A stretch of DNA of 64,000 bases from Rheinheimera sp. 4Y26 (lineage in GTDB: Bacteria; Pseudomonadota; Gammaproteobacteria; Enterobacterales; Alteromonadaceae). Both the position numbers and the translations under genes were made by a program. Shown here in pieces: positions 25,538-34,502 of the stretch (position 1 is the stretch's first letter; each line of letters opens with the position of its first letter). The DNA is taken from positions 1 to 64,000 of the forward strand of contig NZ_JAOBWS010000006.1 of assembly GCF_025245835.1 (NCBI RefSeq), read 5' to 3'. The notes under the pieces are model-generated. The model made no database searches, had not been told where the DNA came from, and saw only the letters and a program-made list of their open reading frames with translations.

Positions 25538-25963
25538 ATGGCGTTAAATCTCACAGAAGTTGATGGGGTGCCAATACAGGTGCGGCACAAGGCTTCCTGT
25601 CATTGTGGTTCGGTCCAGTTTGAACTTTATTTGCCGGATGCGTTGCAGGATGTACGTCGTTGTGACTGTTCACTGTGCAGAAGGCGGGGGGCTATTGTTG
25701 CCTCCATTCCGCTCTCTGATATCAACATCTTAACAGGCGAAAATGTGCTGAGACTGTATCAATTTAATACCAAAACAGCCAGGCACTATTTTTGTAGCCG
25801 CTGTGGTATCTATACCCACCATCAGCGCAGGTCAAACCCAACTCAATATGGCTTTAATGTGGCCTGCCTTGAGGGCGTGAACCCGTTAAAAATACCGGAT
25901 GTGCCCACCTATGACGGCGTCAATCATCCGGCAGACCGCACAGACTCAGCGAGTAAACAGTGA
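25538..25963 (+). CDS. GFA-family zinc protein (CENP-V/GFA domain)
   Basis: A 141-residue protein of the GFA family. Zinc ligands are visible: CHC at 21-23, the CDCSLC cluster at 42-47 and the CSRC pair at 86-89. The family is named for glutathione-dependent formaldehyde activation, but most members are uncharacterised. AGGAG lies seven bases before the ATG at 25538. Its TGA overlaps the start of the next gene (TGATG), implying coupled translation with the VOC protein. Confidence 0.85.
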   Translation: MALNLTEVDGVPIQVRHKASCHCGSVQFELYLPDALQDVRRCDCSLCRRRGAIVASIPLSDINILTGENVLRLYQFNTKTARHYFCSRCGIYTHHQRRSNPTQYGFNVACLEGVNPLKIPDVPTYDGVNHPADRTDSASKQ

Positions 25964-26337
25964 TGACAAAGTTATCGACTATTGGCCAGATCGCGATCAC
26001 CGTCAGTGATATCGACCGGGCGCTGGCTTTTTACCGTGAAGTATTGGGGTTAGAGTTTCTGTTCCGCGCAGGTCCGGGCTTGGCCTTTCTCAATGCAGAT
26101 GGTGTGCGTCTGATGCTTAGCACCCCTCAGGGCGAAGGTGCCGTGGCGGCCAACTCTGTGCTCTATTTTAAAGTCTCTGCAATTGAAGCTGTCCATGCCG
26201 CTTTTGTGGCTCTGGGGGCTCACAATGAGCGTGCACCACAGCTGGCGGCGCAAATGCCGGATCATCAACTCTGGCTAAGTTTTTTACGTGACCCGGACGG
26301 CAATCTGGTTGGTTTAATGGAAGAAAAAAGGTTTTAG
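25963..26337 (+). CDS. VOC-family (glyoxalase/bleomycin resistance) protein
   Basis: A 124-residue vicinal-oxygen-chelate fold protein: GQIAITVSDIDRALAFYREVLGLEFLF at the N-terminus and the closing FLRDPDGNLVGLMEE. Metal ligands would be the glutamates and histidine of these segments. Substrate unknown. The ATG overlaps the stop of the GFA gene by one base, so the pair is an operon, possibly both handling reactive carbonyl or thiol adducts. Confidence 0.85.
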   Translation: MTKLSTIGQIAITVSDIDRALAFYREVLGLEFLFRAGPGLAFLNADGVRLMLSTPQGEGAVAANSVLYFKVSAIEAVHAAFVALGAHNERAPQLAAQMPDHQLWLSFLRDPDGNLVGLMEEKRF

Positions 26338-26449
26338 CCGCAGCTTGCCAGCACAGGCAGGGAGGGCGGAATAATAGTTACCTTCACTGCCGCAGCAGCG
26401 CTGTGGTGTTGATCTGAATATCTTTATATTTTTCTGAGGAGATACCAGC

Positions 26450-26596
26450 ATGGAAAATGCGACCTTTATCGCTTTAGGCGCTGCCGCTCTTGGAGTTATT
26501 GTTTTTTCTTTTTGTATCTATGTTGCTGTTACCGCAAGCAAAAAGAAGAAAGCTGCTGCACAGTGCGCGCAAGCTGACAAAACAGATCTGCACTAA
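26450..26596 (+). CDS. Small single-helix membrane protein, 48 residues
   Basis: A 48-codon frame with one hydrophobic helix (about residues 5-29) and a lysine-rich start to the cytoplasmic tail (SKKKKAAAQ). GAGGAG lies upstream at good spacing, stronger than most genes nearby. The protease gene begins 46 bases later. No family recognised. The ribosome site and positive-inside topology argue that it is translated. Confidence 0.55.
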   Translation: MENATFIALGAAALGVIVFSFCIYVAVTASKKKKAAAQCAQADKTDLH

Positions 26597-26642
26597 AGCG
26601 GGCTATGACCTGGTTTTTACCTGATGTTGTAAGGAAACACTG

Positions 26643-27452
26643 ATGCGGCAAATGCTGTTTGTTACTTTTTTTGTGCTGTCGTTCAGCGCCAGCGCTATTG
26701 TGATCCGTGATGACACCGATGATGCAAAGTATCGGCTGCAGCCCGCTGAATTTCCCGCTCTGGCCGATATGCCGGGCGAAGGGCATGGTGTGTTGATAGC
26801 GCCACATTGGGTGATTACAGCGGCTCACGCCATTAGCTGGCAAACTGAAATTAAACAGATCAGCATTGCCGGCATCCCCAGAGCTGTTGAACATGTTGTG
26901 ATCCATCCGGGTTATAAAGCGCCACCACCACAATTGCTGGAGCAAGCACTGGCTAGCTGGGACTGGACCCTGTTCAGGGTGTTGCTTGCCTCTTCCGATG
27001 ACATTGCTTTGCTGAAATTAAAGCAACCTGTCACTGATGTTGCCGCTGTGCTGAGGTACGAAGGCGACGATGAGTATGGCCAGACAGTGCGGGTTATTGG
27101 CAAGGGGGCAACCGGCAATGGTGTTCATGGTTATGAATTTAGCAGCGCACACCGCACCGAACTTCGTCAGGCCTTTAACAAGGTCAGTAGTGCTGACGGC
27201 CGATGGTTCTGTTATCTGTTCGACAAGCCAGCGGACGCGTTGCCGCTTGAGGGGGGCTCCGGCAGCGGTGACAGCGGCGGGCCAGTGCTGATAAAAGCTG
27301 ATCACAGTTGGCTGCTGGCAGGCCTGACGTCCTGGACTGATCTGCAAAGTAGTGGCCGCACACCGGGCCTGTATGGCCAGATCAGTTGTAATGTCAGGCT
27401 GAGTCATTATCAGCAGTGGATCCAAAGTGTGATGCAAGATAAACCACAATAG
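26643..27452 (+). CDS. Secreted trypsin-like serine protease (S1 family)
   Basis: A 269-residue chymotrypsin-fold protease with a short signal peptide ending near SASA (residue 18). The catalytic triad is visible: H62 in VITAAH, D120 in DDIALLKL and S211 in SGDSGGPV. It is likely periplasmic or secreted. The exact cleavage specificity cannot be read with confidence. AAGGA lies seven bases before the ATG. Confidence 0.88.
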   Translation: MRQMLFVTFFVLSFSASAIVIRDDTDDAKYRLQPAEFPALADMPGEGHGVLIAPHWVITAAHAISWQTEIKQISIAGIPRAVEHVVIHPGYKAPPPQLLEQALASWDWTLFRVLLASSDDIALLKLKQPVTDVAAVLRYEGDDEYGQTVRVIGKGATGNGVHGYEFSSAHRTELRQAFNKVSSADGRWFCYLFDKPADALPLEGGSGSGDSGGPVLIKADHSWLLAGLTSWTDLQSSGRTPGLYGQISCNVRLSHYQQWIQSVMQDKPQ

Positions 27453-27629
27453 TCTGGCCTGATGCAAAAACAGCGGTCTGGCGAAAACCTGAATCTGTTG
27501 TGATGGCAGTGCCAAACAGTTTGAAATTACCCGGCAAGCCAGATAAGTTTAACCTCTGGTTAACAGTGGTTCCGTGATCGTAGCGGGTCGGGCTACTTGT
27601 TTTTTATTCAAATAATACAGGGAGTTGAT

Positions 27630-27827
27630 ATGTCATCTACAGCGGAAAAAAAGCTGGTGCGAGGTAAAACATTTATTGCAGGTGGCGTTTGTGCGGGTCT
27701 GGCTGATCATTATCAATTAAATAAAGGCGGTATTCAGGCCTGTTTTTTGTTTGGTAGTTTGTTTTTTGGTGCAACAATCCTTTTATATTTAGCATTATGG
27801 GCGGTGTTACCTAAAGCTGAATCATAA
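27630..27827 (+). CDS. PspC-domain membrane protein
   Basis: A 65-residue protein consisting of a single PspC domain: KLVRGKTFIAGGVCAGLADHY at residues 9-29 and a hydrophobic helix ending LALWAVLPK. PspC domains act in membrane-stress (phage shock) signalling when part of the psp operon; no other psp gene is nearby, so this is a stand-alone member. GGGAG lies six bases before the ATG. Confidence 0.8.
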   Translation: MSSTAEKKLVRGKTFIAGGVCAGLADHYQLNKGGIQACFLFGSLFFGATILLYLALWAVLPKAES

Positions 27828-28127
27828 TATTTAATGCTATAGCGCAGTTGTTTTTCATCACATTATTTTATTTCTGCTGATGGATAAATTCCTATTCAAA
27901 GTATGATCACACCTTAAGTATCCGGCACGGAAGAGAATGATGCCTGAAGCACTGAATAGGTGTCTGGAAATAAATGCATAGGTTATTGCCTGAGACATGA
28001 TGGAACCTGCTACTGCGCTTTATTTTTTTATATGCAGCCTTGTCCGGTAGCAATGCCTGCAGCCGCAGCCTGCATATTTTCGACCTAAAATAAGCTAAAG
28101 CCACCAACAGCGAGAAGGCCACTACAG
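27828..28127. other. Non-coding gap
   Basis: About 300 bases, AT-rich in the first half. I see no gene with a ribosome site, no terminator with a convincing stem, and no repeat. It probably carries the promoter of the rof-like gene. Confidence 0.4.
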
Positions 28128-28367
28128 ATGATGTCCTGTGAACAGCACGATTATATTGAAATTGCCTGTATGTACCGTTATCCGCTGCAGGTAACATTAA
28201 AATCCGGCGATACAGTGCAGGGCACAGCGCTGGATACCAGGCGTAACAACGAGAAGCAGGAATGTCTGCTTACGGCAGAACCAGAGCAGCTGATCCCGCT
28301 GGACAACATTGCCAGTATTGAAGTGCTGGTGCAGAACCCGCATTTTAACCGGGTTGATTTTAGTTAA
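28128..28367 (+). CDS. rof: Rof-like Rho-binding antiterminator
   Basis: A 79-residue protein resembling Rof, which binds transcription terminator Rho and blocks its RNA-binding site. It shows the family pattern: an early DYIEIACMYRYPLQVTLKSG, then DTRRNNEKQECLL and a final LIPLDNIASIEVL. Length is typical. AAGG lies eight bases before the first of two ATG codons. Monocistronic. Confidence 0.75.
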   Translation: MMSCEQHDYIEIACMYRYPLQVTLKSGDTVQGTALDTRRNNEKQECLLTAEPEQLIPLDNIASIEVLVQNPHFNRVDFS

Positions 28368-28438
28368 CAGCAAGGTTCAAAAGCGCAAGGCCCACAGTCG
28401 CGGTTGACGCCGGGCCTGCCCTCAAATGCCATCACCAG

Positions 28439-29716
28439 CTACACCAATAAACCCCAATCCTTGTACGCATCTTTGGCCAGTTGTTCGCGAAATTGCGGCG
28501 CAGCGATATTGATCAGGGCTTTGGCGCGTTCGGTTAAACTTCTGGCACGAAGGTTAGCCACGCCGTATTCGGTCACCACATAATGCACGTGAGCGCGGGT
28601 GGTAACGACGCCGGCGCCTGGTGCCAATAAGGAGCTGATACGCGACACAGTGCCCCCTGCTGCAGTGGCCGGTAAAGCGATGACAGCGCGGCCTCCTTCG
28701 GATAACGCAGCGCCACGGACAAAGTCCATCTGGCCGCCAACGCCTGAATAAATTTTGGTGCCGAGCGAATCAGCGCACACCTGACCGGATAAATCCACCT
28801 GCAAAGCGCTGTTAATTGCCATTACCTGCGGGTTTTGCCTAATCACGCTGGTGTCATTGGTATAAGCCACATCTAAAAACACCACTTCCGGGTTGTCGTC
28901 GACAAAGTCGTACAAGGCTTGGCTACCCATGGCAAAAGTCGTGACAATTTTGCCCGGATGTTTACGTTTATTGCGGTTGCTAAACACCCCTTTGGCTAAA
29001 AGTGGCAGCACACCGTCAGAAAACATTTCGGTATGAATCCCCAGGTTCTGCCGATCGCCAAGGCAAGCCAGAGTTGCATCCGGAATAGCGCCAATGCCCA
29101 TTTGCAGGCAGTCGCCGTCGCGCACTAAGCTCGCCACATTGCGGCCAATCTGAGCTGTGACAGGGTCTTGCGCTGCAGGTAAATGCAGCGGAATATCACT
29201 TTCCAGCTCGACATAAGCGTCAAAATCGGCCAGGTGCACAAAAGAGTCGCCATGAGTGCGCGGCATTTTGGGGTTAATCTGCGCAATAATTTTTTTTGCC
29301 GACTGCATAGCGGCACGGGTGGCTTCCACCGAAATACCTAAACTGCATAAACCATGTTTATCCGGCGGTGACACCTGAACAATGGCGGTGTCTACTTGCT
29401 GCTCACCACTTCGGAACATTTTCGGAATTTCCGATAAAAAGGCCGGCACATAATCGGCTAAACCACATTGCACCGCAGGGCGGGTGGGGCTGCCGACAAA
29501 AAACACTCTTTGGCGCAAATGGCCCTGTAACTCAGCGGCGCACAAGGCCTGACTATGTTCAGTGTGCAGGCTGAGTAAAGTTAAATCGCGTTTGTCCATT
29601 GCCACCCTGGCCAGCGCATTGAGCATGGCATAAGGGGTAGCTGCCATTGAATGGCACCATAAAGTTTCACCATTTTGAATCAGGGCAAGGGCTTGTTCCG
29701 GGCTTTGATATTTCAT
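28439..29716 (-). CDS. Acetyl-CoA hydrolase/transferase family protein
   Basis: A 425-residue CoA transferase of the family that includes acetyl-CoA hydrolase and 4-hydroxybutyrate CoA-transferase. The catalytic glutamate lies in the IHTEMFSDG motif near residue 233, and the C-terminal domain shows SGVGGQMDFVRGA and the late TEYGVANLRARS. Such enzymes move CoA between acetyl-CoA and small acids. The chosen ATG at 29716 gives the usual N-terminus; the longer in-frame start at 29776 has no family similarity. The ribosome site (TGAGAA) is weak. Confidence 0.85.
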   Translation of the reverse strand: MKYQSPEQALALIQNGETLWCHSMAATPYAMLNALARVAMDKRDLTLLSLHTEHSQALCAAELQGHLRQRVFFVGSPTRPAVQCGLADYVPAFLSEIPKMFRSGEQQVDTAIVQVSPPDKHGLCSLGISVEATRAAMQSAKKIIAQINPKMPRTHGDSFVHLADFDAYVELESDIPLHLPAAQDPVTAQIGRNVASLVRDGDCLQMGIGAIPDATLACLGDRQNLGIHTEMFSDGVLPLLAKGVFSNRNKRKHPGKIVTTFAMGSQALYDFVDDNPEVVFLDVAYTNDTSVIRQNPQVMAINSALQVDLSGQVCADSLGTKIYSGVGGQMDFVRGAALSEGGRAVIALPATAAGGTVSRISSLLAPGAGVVTTRAHVHYVVTEYGVANLRARSLTERAKALINIAAPQFREQLAKDAYKDWGLLV

Positions 29717-29847
29717 AAGAATTCTCAATAAAGGGGGCAGTTCATCACTGCAAATAGCATCAGCCAATAACGTCAACCAATCACATCAGAAGCTACAGCC
29801 TAACTGTTTTGTCAGGGGGCTGCCCTGACAGGGATCAATAAAACCAC

Positions 29848-29865
29848 GGGCTGCCAGCGCAGCCC
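29848..29865 (-). terminator. Terminator of the PAS chemoreceptor gene
   Basis: On the minus strand a 6 bp GC stem (GGGCTG/CAGCCC) with a 6-base loop is followed by GTGGTTTTATT, ten bases past the stop codon. A second perfect hairpin without a T-run lies at 29810-29830. Confidence 0.6.
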
Positions 29866-29873
29866 ATATGCTG

Positions 29874-31634
29874 TTAATGCTGTTGCTGATTGAGTTTGCC
29901 AAGAGTGTCGGCCAGGCTTCGCAGCAGGCTTTGGTTTTGGCTGACCACTGTATTAATTTCGCCGGCTGAGGCCCCGGCTTTGGACGCTAAATGCCGCACT
30001 TCGTCGGCCACCACCGAAAACCCCCGACCAGCGTCACCGGCGCGCGCTGCTTCTATTGCCGCATTGAGCGCCAGCAAATTGGTTTGGTCGGCAATGGCGT
30101 TAATGCTCGATACCATATTGTTAATGCTCTGGCCCGAGTTCATTAGTGCCGACATCATGCTTTCGCTGTGCTGTACCACTTGCTGGCGGCGGGTGATATC
30201 AGCGCCATACAAAAATACTTTCTGAATTCTGCCATAAGGGTCTTTTATGGCGCTAAAAGTGGCTGCTACCACCAGGGTTTGGTTACCGGGGGTCAGCACC
30301 AGCTCTTTACTGACACTCTGACCTTGTTGCAGCTGTTGTTGCTGCTCAGGCGTCAGATAAAACTGCCAGGGTTGCAGCTGGGCGCGGAACAGTTCGTTGG
30401 AAATTTTCAGTACGTTTTCAGGGAAATTATTGATATCACAAAGTTCACCACTGATCTGCCATTCCAGTAGCAGATTGGTCTGGCTGATGGTGTCAAAGCG
30501 GGTTTTAAATTCCAATGCCGCTGTTTTTACCTTGGTGATGTCGGCCAGAATGGCGATATAACTCTGATGTTTGCCCTGGTCGTCCAGCACCGGGTTGCTG
30601 GTAACAGAAATCCACAAGGCGCTGCCGTCGCGGCGGTGAATTTCAATTTCATCATAAAAAGGGTTGGGGGCAGCAAGCTCGGCTTCAATCCGTTGTTTGG
30701 TTTGTGGATCTGTGTTGGGGCCAACCAGCACATCGCAGGCGCTGTGGCCTAACATCTCCTCTGGCTGATAGCCGGTCATCCGGCTAAACCCTTTATTTAC
30801 ATACTGAATCTTGCGTTCTGAACTTGAGATAATGACCGCGTTGTCGGTTTCGTTGGCCACCATCGACAGCAGCTGAAATTCTTGTTTTTGCAGCACATCT
30901 TTGGTGATGTCATTGGCAAACTTCACGATTTTCAGCACTGTGCCATCGGGCGCCTGAATTGGGTTGTAGGTGGCGTGGATCCACACCGGCTGGTCTTGTT
31001 TGGTGATCCTTTTGTACTCGGCGGTTTGGTATTTGCCCTGGCGCAACTGCGCCCAAAATTGCTGATAAGCCGGGCTTTGTGCTTCCTGATTTTCGACAAA
31101 AATACGGTGGTGTTGACCCTGGATTTCATGCAGCTGATAACCCATCAGCTGCAAAAAATTTGGATTGGCGCTCAGGATATGGCCATTTAAATCAAACTCA
31201 ATCACGGCCTGGGCGCGGTGAATAGCAGCGAGCTGTGATTCCAGATTGGCGCGGCTCAACACCTGGGCTGTCACATCAGTGGCAAATTTGATAATACGCA
31301 CCACTTTGCCTTTATGCAGAATGGGGGTGTAAGAGGCCTGGATCCACACCGACTGACCAGCTTTGGTGATGCGTTTAAATTCAGCGGTTTGTGGTTTACC
31401 GCGGCGTAATTCATCCCAAAAATTCTGATAAGCCGCTGAGCGCGCTTCTTTTTCTTCAACAAAAATGCGGTGATGTTTACCCAGCACTTCAGCCAGCTGA
31501 TAACCCATTAACTGCAAAAAATTGGCGTTCGCCTGTTCTATGCTGCCGTCCAGGGCAAACTGGATCACGGCCTGGCTTTGATCAATAGCACTGATGATAT
31601 CGTCGGCTTTGGATTTGGCCTGAAAACTGAACAT
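29874..31634 (-). CDS. Soluble methyl-accepting chemotaxis protein with PAS repeats
   Basis: A 586-residue receptor without membrane helices. Three clear PAS/PAC units (about residues 12-125, 133-248, 258-372) are followed by a fourth, more divergent one (about 380-490). The first two are near-duplicates sharing [17 protein letters not shown] and KRITK, and resemble Aer-type PAS domains. The C-terminal 95 residues hold the receptor tip, [20 protein letters not shown], which binds CheA and CheW. The signalling hairpin is unusually short and no HAMP domain is present. A likely intracellular energy or redox sensor. AAGGAG lies six bases before the ATG. Confidence 0.85.
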   Translation of the reverse strand: MFSFQAKSKADDIISAIDQSQAVIQFALDGSIEQANANFLQLMGYQLAEVLGKHHRIFVEEKEARSAAYQNFWDELRRGKPQTAEFKRITKAGQSVWIQASYTPILHKGKVVRIIKFATDVTAQVLSRANLESQLAAIHRAQAVIEFDLNGHILSANPNFLQLMGYQLHEIQGQHHRIFVENQEAQSPAYQQFWAQLRQGKYQTAEYKRITKQDQPVWIHATYNPIQAPDGTVLKIVKFANDITKDVLQKQEFQLLSMVANETDNAVIISSSERKIQYVNKGFSRMTGYQPEEMLGHSACDVLVGPNTDPQTKQRIEAELAAPNPFYDEIEIHRRDGSALWISVTSNPVLDDQGKHQSYIAILADITKVKTAALEFKTRFDTISQTNLLLEWQISGELCDINNFPENVLKISNELFRAQLQPWQFYLTPEQQQQLQQGQSVSKELVLTPGNQTLVVAATFSAIKDPYGRIQKVFLYGADITRRQQVVQHSESMMSALMNSGQSINNMVSSINAIADQTNLLALNAAIEAARAGDAGRGFSVVADEVRHLASKAGASAGEINTVVSQNQSLLRSLADTLGKLNQQQH

Positions 31635-31796
31635 GGACTGCTCCTTTGTCTCTTAAATAGGTCTGGAGCAAAGCGTAGTCAGCCCTTCATGCTTTTTCCA
31701 TGATGAATATCGAAAAAGCCAAGTAATAAGAAGAGTTTAACTAACCTGATTTGCTGCCGGTTGCAGATATTGGCGGGTGAAGCCGGCAACAGCGGT

Positions 31797-32423
31797 TCAG
31801 ACTTTTTGCAGCAGTAAATACAAAAACGCCTGACTGGTGCCAAAAGGCGTGTGGTGCAGCTCGTTATGCTGTTGTTTCAGCACAAAATTATCACCAAATT
31901 CTGCCGCCAGACTTTGTGTGTTATAACGCACCACCGGCAAACCACTGCATTTTTCCGGCCCTTGTTCACTAAAACAGGAAATCAGCAAATAACCACCGGT
32001 TTTCAGGCTGTGTTTCAGATTGTTGACATAAGACTCGCGGTCCGGTTTTTCAGTGAGAAAATGAAACACTGCTCTGTCATGCCACAGATCATAAGCCTGG
32101 GCTGGCAGCTGTGTTTTAGTGATATCGGCCACCAGCCACTGCACCAAAGTGGCTTTGTCGCCAAGGCGCTGTTGATTTACTTGAAGTGCTGCAGCTGAGA
32201 TATCCAGCGCCGTCAGTTGGTGATAACCGAGCTTGATTAAATCGCCAATCAGGCCGGTAGCACCGCTGCCGACATCTATCAGGCTGGCGTCGGGGCTGGT
32301 GTATTGTTGAATCAGCTGTAATGACAACCCCGACTCAGGCTGATACCAGCTGACCTGCTCCGGTTGTTTTTGCTGATAAACCTGTTCCCAATGCTGTTGT
32401 TTATGGTTGGTAGCGCTGCTCAT
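31797..32423 (-). CDS. Class I SAM-dependent methyltransferase
   Basis: A 208-residue Rossmann-fold methyltransferase. The SAM-binding glycine motif is LIDVGSGATG near residues 48-57, followed by the acidic strand end TALDIS and the WHDRAVFHFL motif IV region. The N-terminal WEQVYQQKQPEQVSWYQPES is common in small-molecule and thiol-type methyltransferases of this group. Substrate unknown. AGGAG lies eight bases before the ATG. The AraC-type gene is just upstream on the same strand (42-base gap) and may be co-transcribed. Confidence 0.8.
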   Translation of the reverse strand: MSSATNHKQQHWEQVYQQKQPEQVSWYQPESGLSLQLIQQYTSPDASLIDVGSGATGLIGDLIKLGYHQLTALDISAAALQVNQQRLGDKATLVQWLVADITKTQLPAQAYDLWHDRAVFHFLTEKPDRESYVNNLKHSLKTGGYLLISCFSEQGPEKCSGLPVVRYNTQSLAAEFGDNFVLKQQHNELHHTPFGTSQAFLYLLLQKV

Positions 32424-32464
32424 GCATGCAACTCCTGTATTAAATGCTGGTGTGTGGCTGCAGC

Positions 32465-33376
32465 TTACTGCAGCGGCAAATAAATATCGTTTTCTGCCAG
32501 ATGAGCTGCTACTTCAGGGAAAAAGGTTTTGCGCTCAACAAAAATCGGAAAATCAGCCAGTTGTTCGCCTGACTCTGGCAACCAATCCCGATACAAATAA
32601 CTGACCAACGCCTCCAGCTGATGGTCATCTCCGACAAAGCTGAGTCTGGCGCAGCGAAGCGTTGGAACTTGCCGGCGGTTAAAACCGTCCGGCAGCTCCA
32701 GGCTGGCTGCCACTGTATCAGGCACAGCCACCGCCAGACCAAAACAAAAATCTTCGTCTGCAGTGTTGGCCGGGTCGGTATATAAAAAATTAAAGGTGGC
32801 AAAACGGGCAGGCGGCAGCTGATTGTCTTTACGAAATGCAATAAAACGGCGGATGCTTTGACCCAATAGCGACGGACTGCCCTTATGCTTCAATTCAATG
32901 ACAGGGGTGGATGTAAACTCAACAATATCGGGTTTTGCGGGCATGGTGCTGTTCCTGCTGATGTGATTGAAGGTGGCGAGCTTTTGTTGCTGCACTTGCC
33001 ATTGTTGCCAGTCGGGGTTTTGCCGGAATTCAGCCGGGCTTTGCGCCATCAGCGCAGCAAAAGCACGGCTGAAAGACTCGCTGTTCTGATAACCGCTTAA
33101 GGCGCTGATATCATTGAGTTTCATCTCACGAAACACCAACTGACTGGAGGCGCGCAGCAAGCGGCGTAGCCTGATGTAACTTTGCACTGTTAAGCCACAA
33201 TGTTGCTGGAACTGGCGCTGAAAATGAAATTTTGACCAGCAGGCCACCGCACTTAACCTATCTATCGACAGATCTCCCTGCTGTTGTGCAGATGACGGGG
33301 CTGTATTAGCTAAATCAAGCGCCAATTGTGCGTCGATATACTGCAAAACTTTACCAAGCTGAAGAAAGTGTCGCAT
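32465..33376 (-). CDS. AraC-family regulator with GyrI-like effector domain
   Basis: A 303-residue transcription factor. The N-terminal 120 residues form the two helix-turn-helices of the AraC family, with HFQRQFQQHCGLTVQSYIRLRRL and the second helix SGYQNSESFSRAFAALMAQSPAEFR. The C-terminal part (about 145-303) resembles the GyrI-like small-molecule-binding domain seen in Rob and SoxS-like regulators. It probably controls a stress or efflux response; the target genes are not apparent beyond the methyltransferase downstream. Start codon has only a weak ribosome site. Confidence 0.8.
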   Translation of the reverse strand: MRHFLQLGKVLQYIDAQLALDLANTAPSSAQQQGDLSIDRLSAVACWSKFHFQRQFQQHCGLTVQSYIRLRRLLRASSQLVFREMKLNDISALSGYQNSESFSRAFAALMAQSPAEFRQNPDWQQWQVQQQKLATFNHISRNSTMPAKPDIVEFTSTPVIELKHKGSPSLLGQSIRRFIAFRKDNQLPPARFATFNFLYTDPANTADEDFCFGLAVAVPDTVAASLELPDGFNRRQVPTLRCARLSFVGDDHQLEALVSYLYRDWLPESGEQLADFPIFVERKTFFPEVAAHLAENDIYLPLQ

Positions 33377-33458
33377 CTGGACTGCGCTGCTATTGAGGGT
33401 TACATCGATGCAGCCTAACGCAACTGGGCCAACTTTGTCCTGACCAAAAATGCTGTTT

Positions 33459-34316
33459 TTAATCAGATTTAAGTTTTAGGCTGCCGTTTTCAGGCAATAA
33501 AAATTGCCGGCGTAACAATAAATCCAATAGGGCATCCGGCAAAAATTTGGCCAGAAACGGTAGTGCCCAGCTGCCATAACCGGCACGGATACGCCTTGGC
33601 GGCCGGCTTTGCAGCAGTTGAGCCACTACTTTTTTGGCAAACAGGGCGGCCGGTGTTGGTTTTTGCTGCGAAGCAGCCGCTCTTTTGGCAATGCCGTCCC
33701 GAAGTGGCCACCAGGGCGATTGTGCTGACAACAGCTGCCCGGCATGGGCGCTGGCGGTGTCGCCAAAAGCAGAAGCAATAGCACCCGGCTGCACCAGCAC
33801 TGTGTGAATGCCAAAAGGCGCCAGTTCAAGCCTAAGCGCGGTATTGACCGCATGTAAAGCCGCTTTGGATGCACAATAAATACCGGCAAATGGCGTGACA
33901 AAATCTGCCGACACACTACCGATATTCACCACAGTACCGCCTGTTTTGGCCAATAACGGTAAACAGCGGCGGGTGAGCTGGATCACACTAAACACATTGG
34001 TTTGAAATTGTTGGTTAAGCTCAGCAGTGCTGAAATCCAGCACCGGCCCCATGGCACCAAAACCAGCGTTATTAATTAATAAATCCAGCCGTGTTGTCTG
34101 TTGTTCCAGCTGCTGTATGGCAAGGTCCAGCGCCTGTGGATCATTAACATCCAGCAACAGTGGGTATAAACCCAGCGCCCTGAGTTCATTCAGCTGACTG
34201 TCGCGCCTGACGCTGACATACACCTGAAAGTTGTGTGACTGCAATTCAAGCGCCAAAGCCCGGCCTATGCCGGAGCCTGCGCCAGTGATCAGCGCGACTT
34301 TTTGCATTTGTTCCAT
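33459..34316 (-). CDS. Short-chain dehydrogenase/reductase
   Basis: A 285-residue classical SDR. The cofactor motif TGAGSGIG lies near residues 11-18, NNAG near 90, the catalytic serine in NIGSVS near 138-143 and the YxxxK pair in YCASK near 157. The C-terminal 60 residues are basic and hydrophobic, as in SDRs that act on lipids. Substrate unknown. The start at 34316 follows GGGAA and gives the usual short N-terminus; an upstream ATG at 34346 is less likely. Confidence 0.85.
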   Translation of the reverse strand: MEQMQKVALITGAGSGIGRALALELQSHNFQVYVSVRRDSQLNELRALGLYPLLLDVNDPQALDLAIQQLEQQTTRLDLLINNAGFGAMGPVLDFSTAELNQQFQTNVFSVIQLTRRCLPLLAKTGGTVVNIGSVSADFVTPFAGIYCASKAALHAVNTALRLELAPFGIHTVLVQPGAIASAFGDTASAHAGQLLSAQSPWWPLRDGIAKRAAASQQKPTPAALFAKKVVAQLLQSRPPRRIRAGYGSWALPFLAKFLPDALLDLLLRRQFLLPENGSLKLKSD

Positions 34317-34442
34317 GATGTTCCCGGCAGCTAAAAGCCAAATCATGACCTGTGGCCTTTGGTTTGACCAGTCATTTTTTCGCGTGCTGCACCGCTGTTA
34401 TTTACGGATTTGACAAGGGGCGGGGCTGATTGTCTGAGTGCG

Positions 34443-34480
34443 CGGGGCGGCAGAATATGTCCAAAGGACAGCCCGCCCCG
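34443..34480 (-). terminator. GC-rich compound hairpin after cysA
   Basis: CGGGGCGG (34443-34450) pairs with CCGCCCCG (34473-34480), and an inner 4 bp stem GTCC/GGAC (34459-34462 with 34466-34469) sits between them. It lies 23 bases past the cysA stop. There is no clear T-run, so it may be a processing or stabilising structure and not a simple terminator. Confidence 0.5.
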
Positions 34481-34502
34481 TCGCTTGTTGGGTGAGAGCG
34501 GG

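Noticed and set aside
19920..28367. An integron gene-cassette array, suggested by many short genes in one orientation.
   Set aside because: I found no run of attC sites. Isolated GTTATGT (22245-22251) and GTTGGGC-like cores exist, but the partner cores and symmetric inner arms are missing, and no integrase gene is present.
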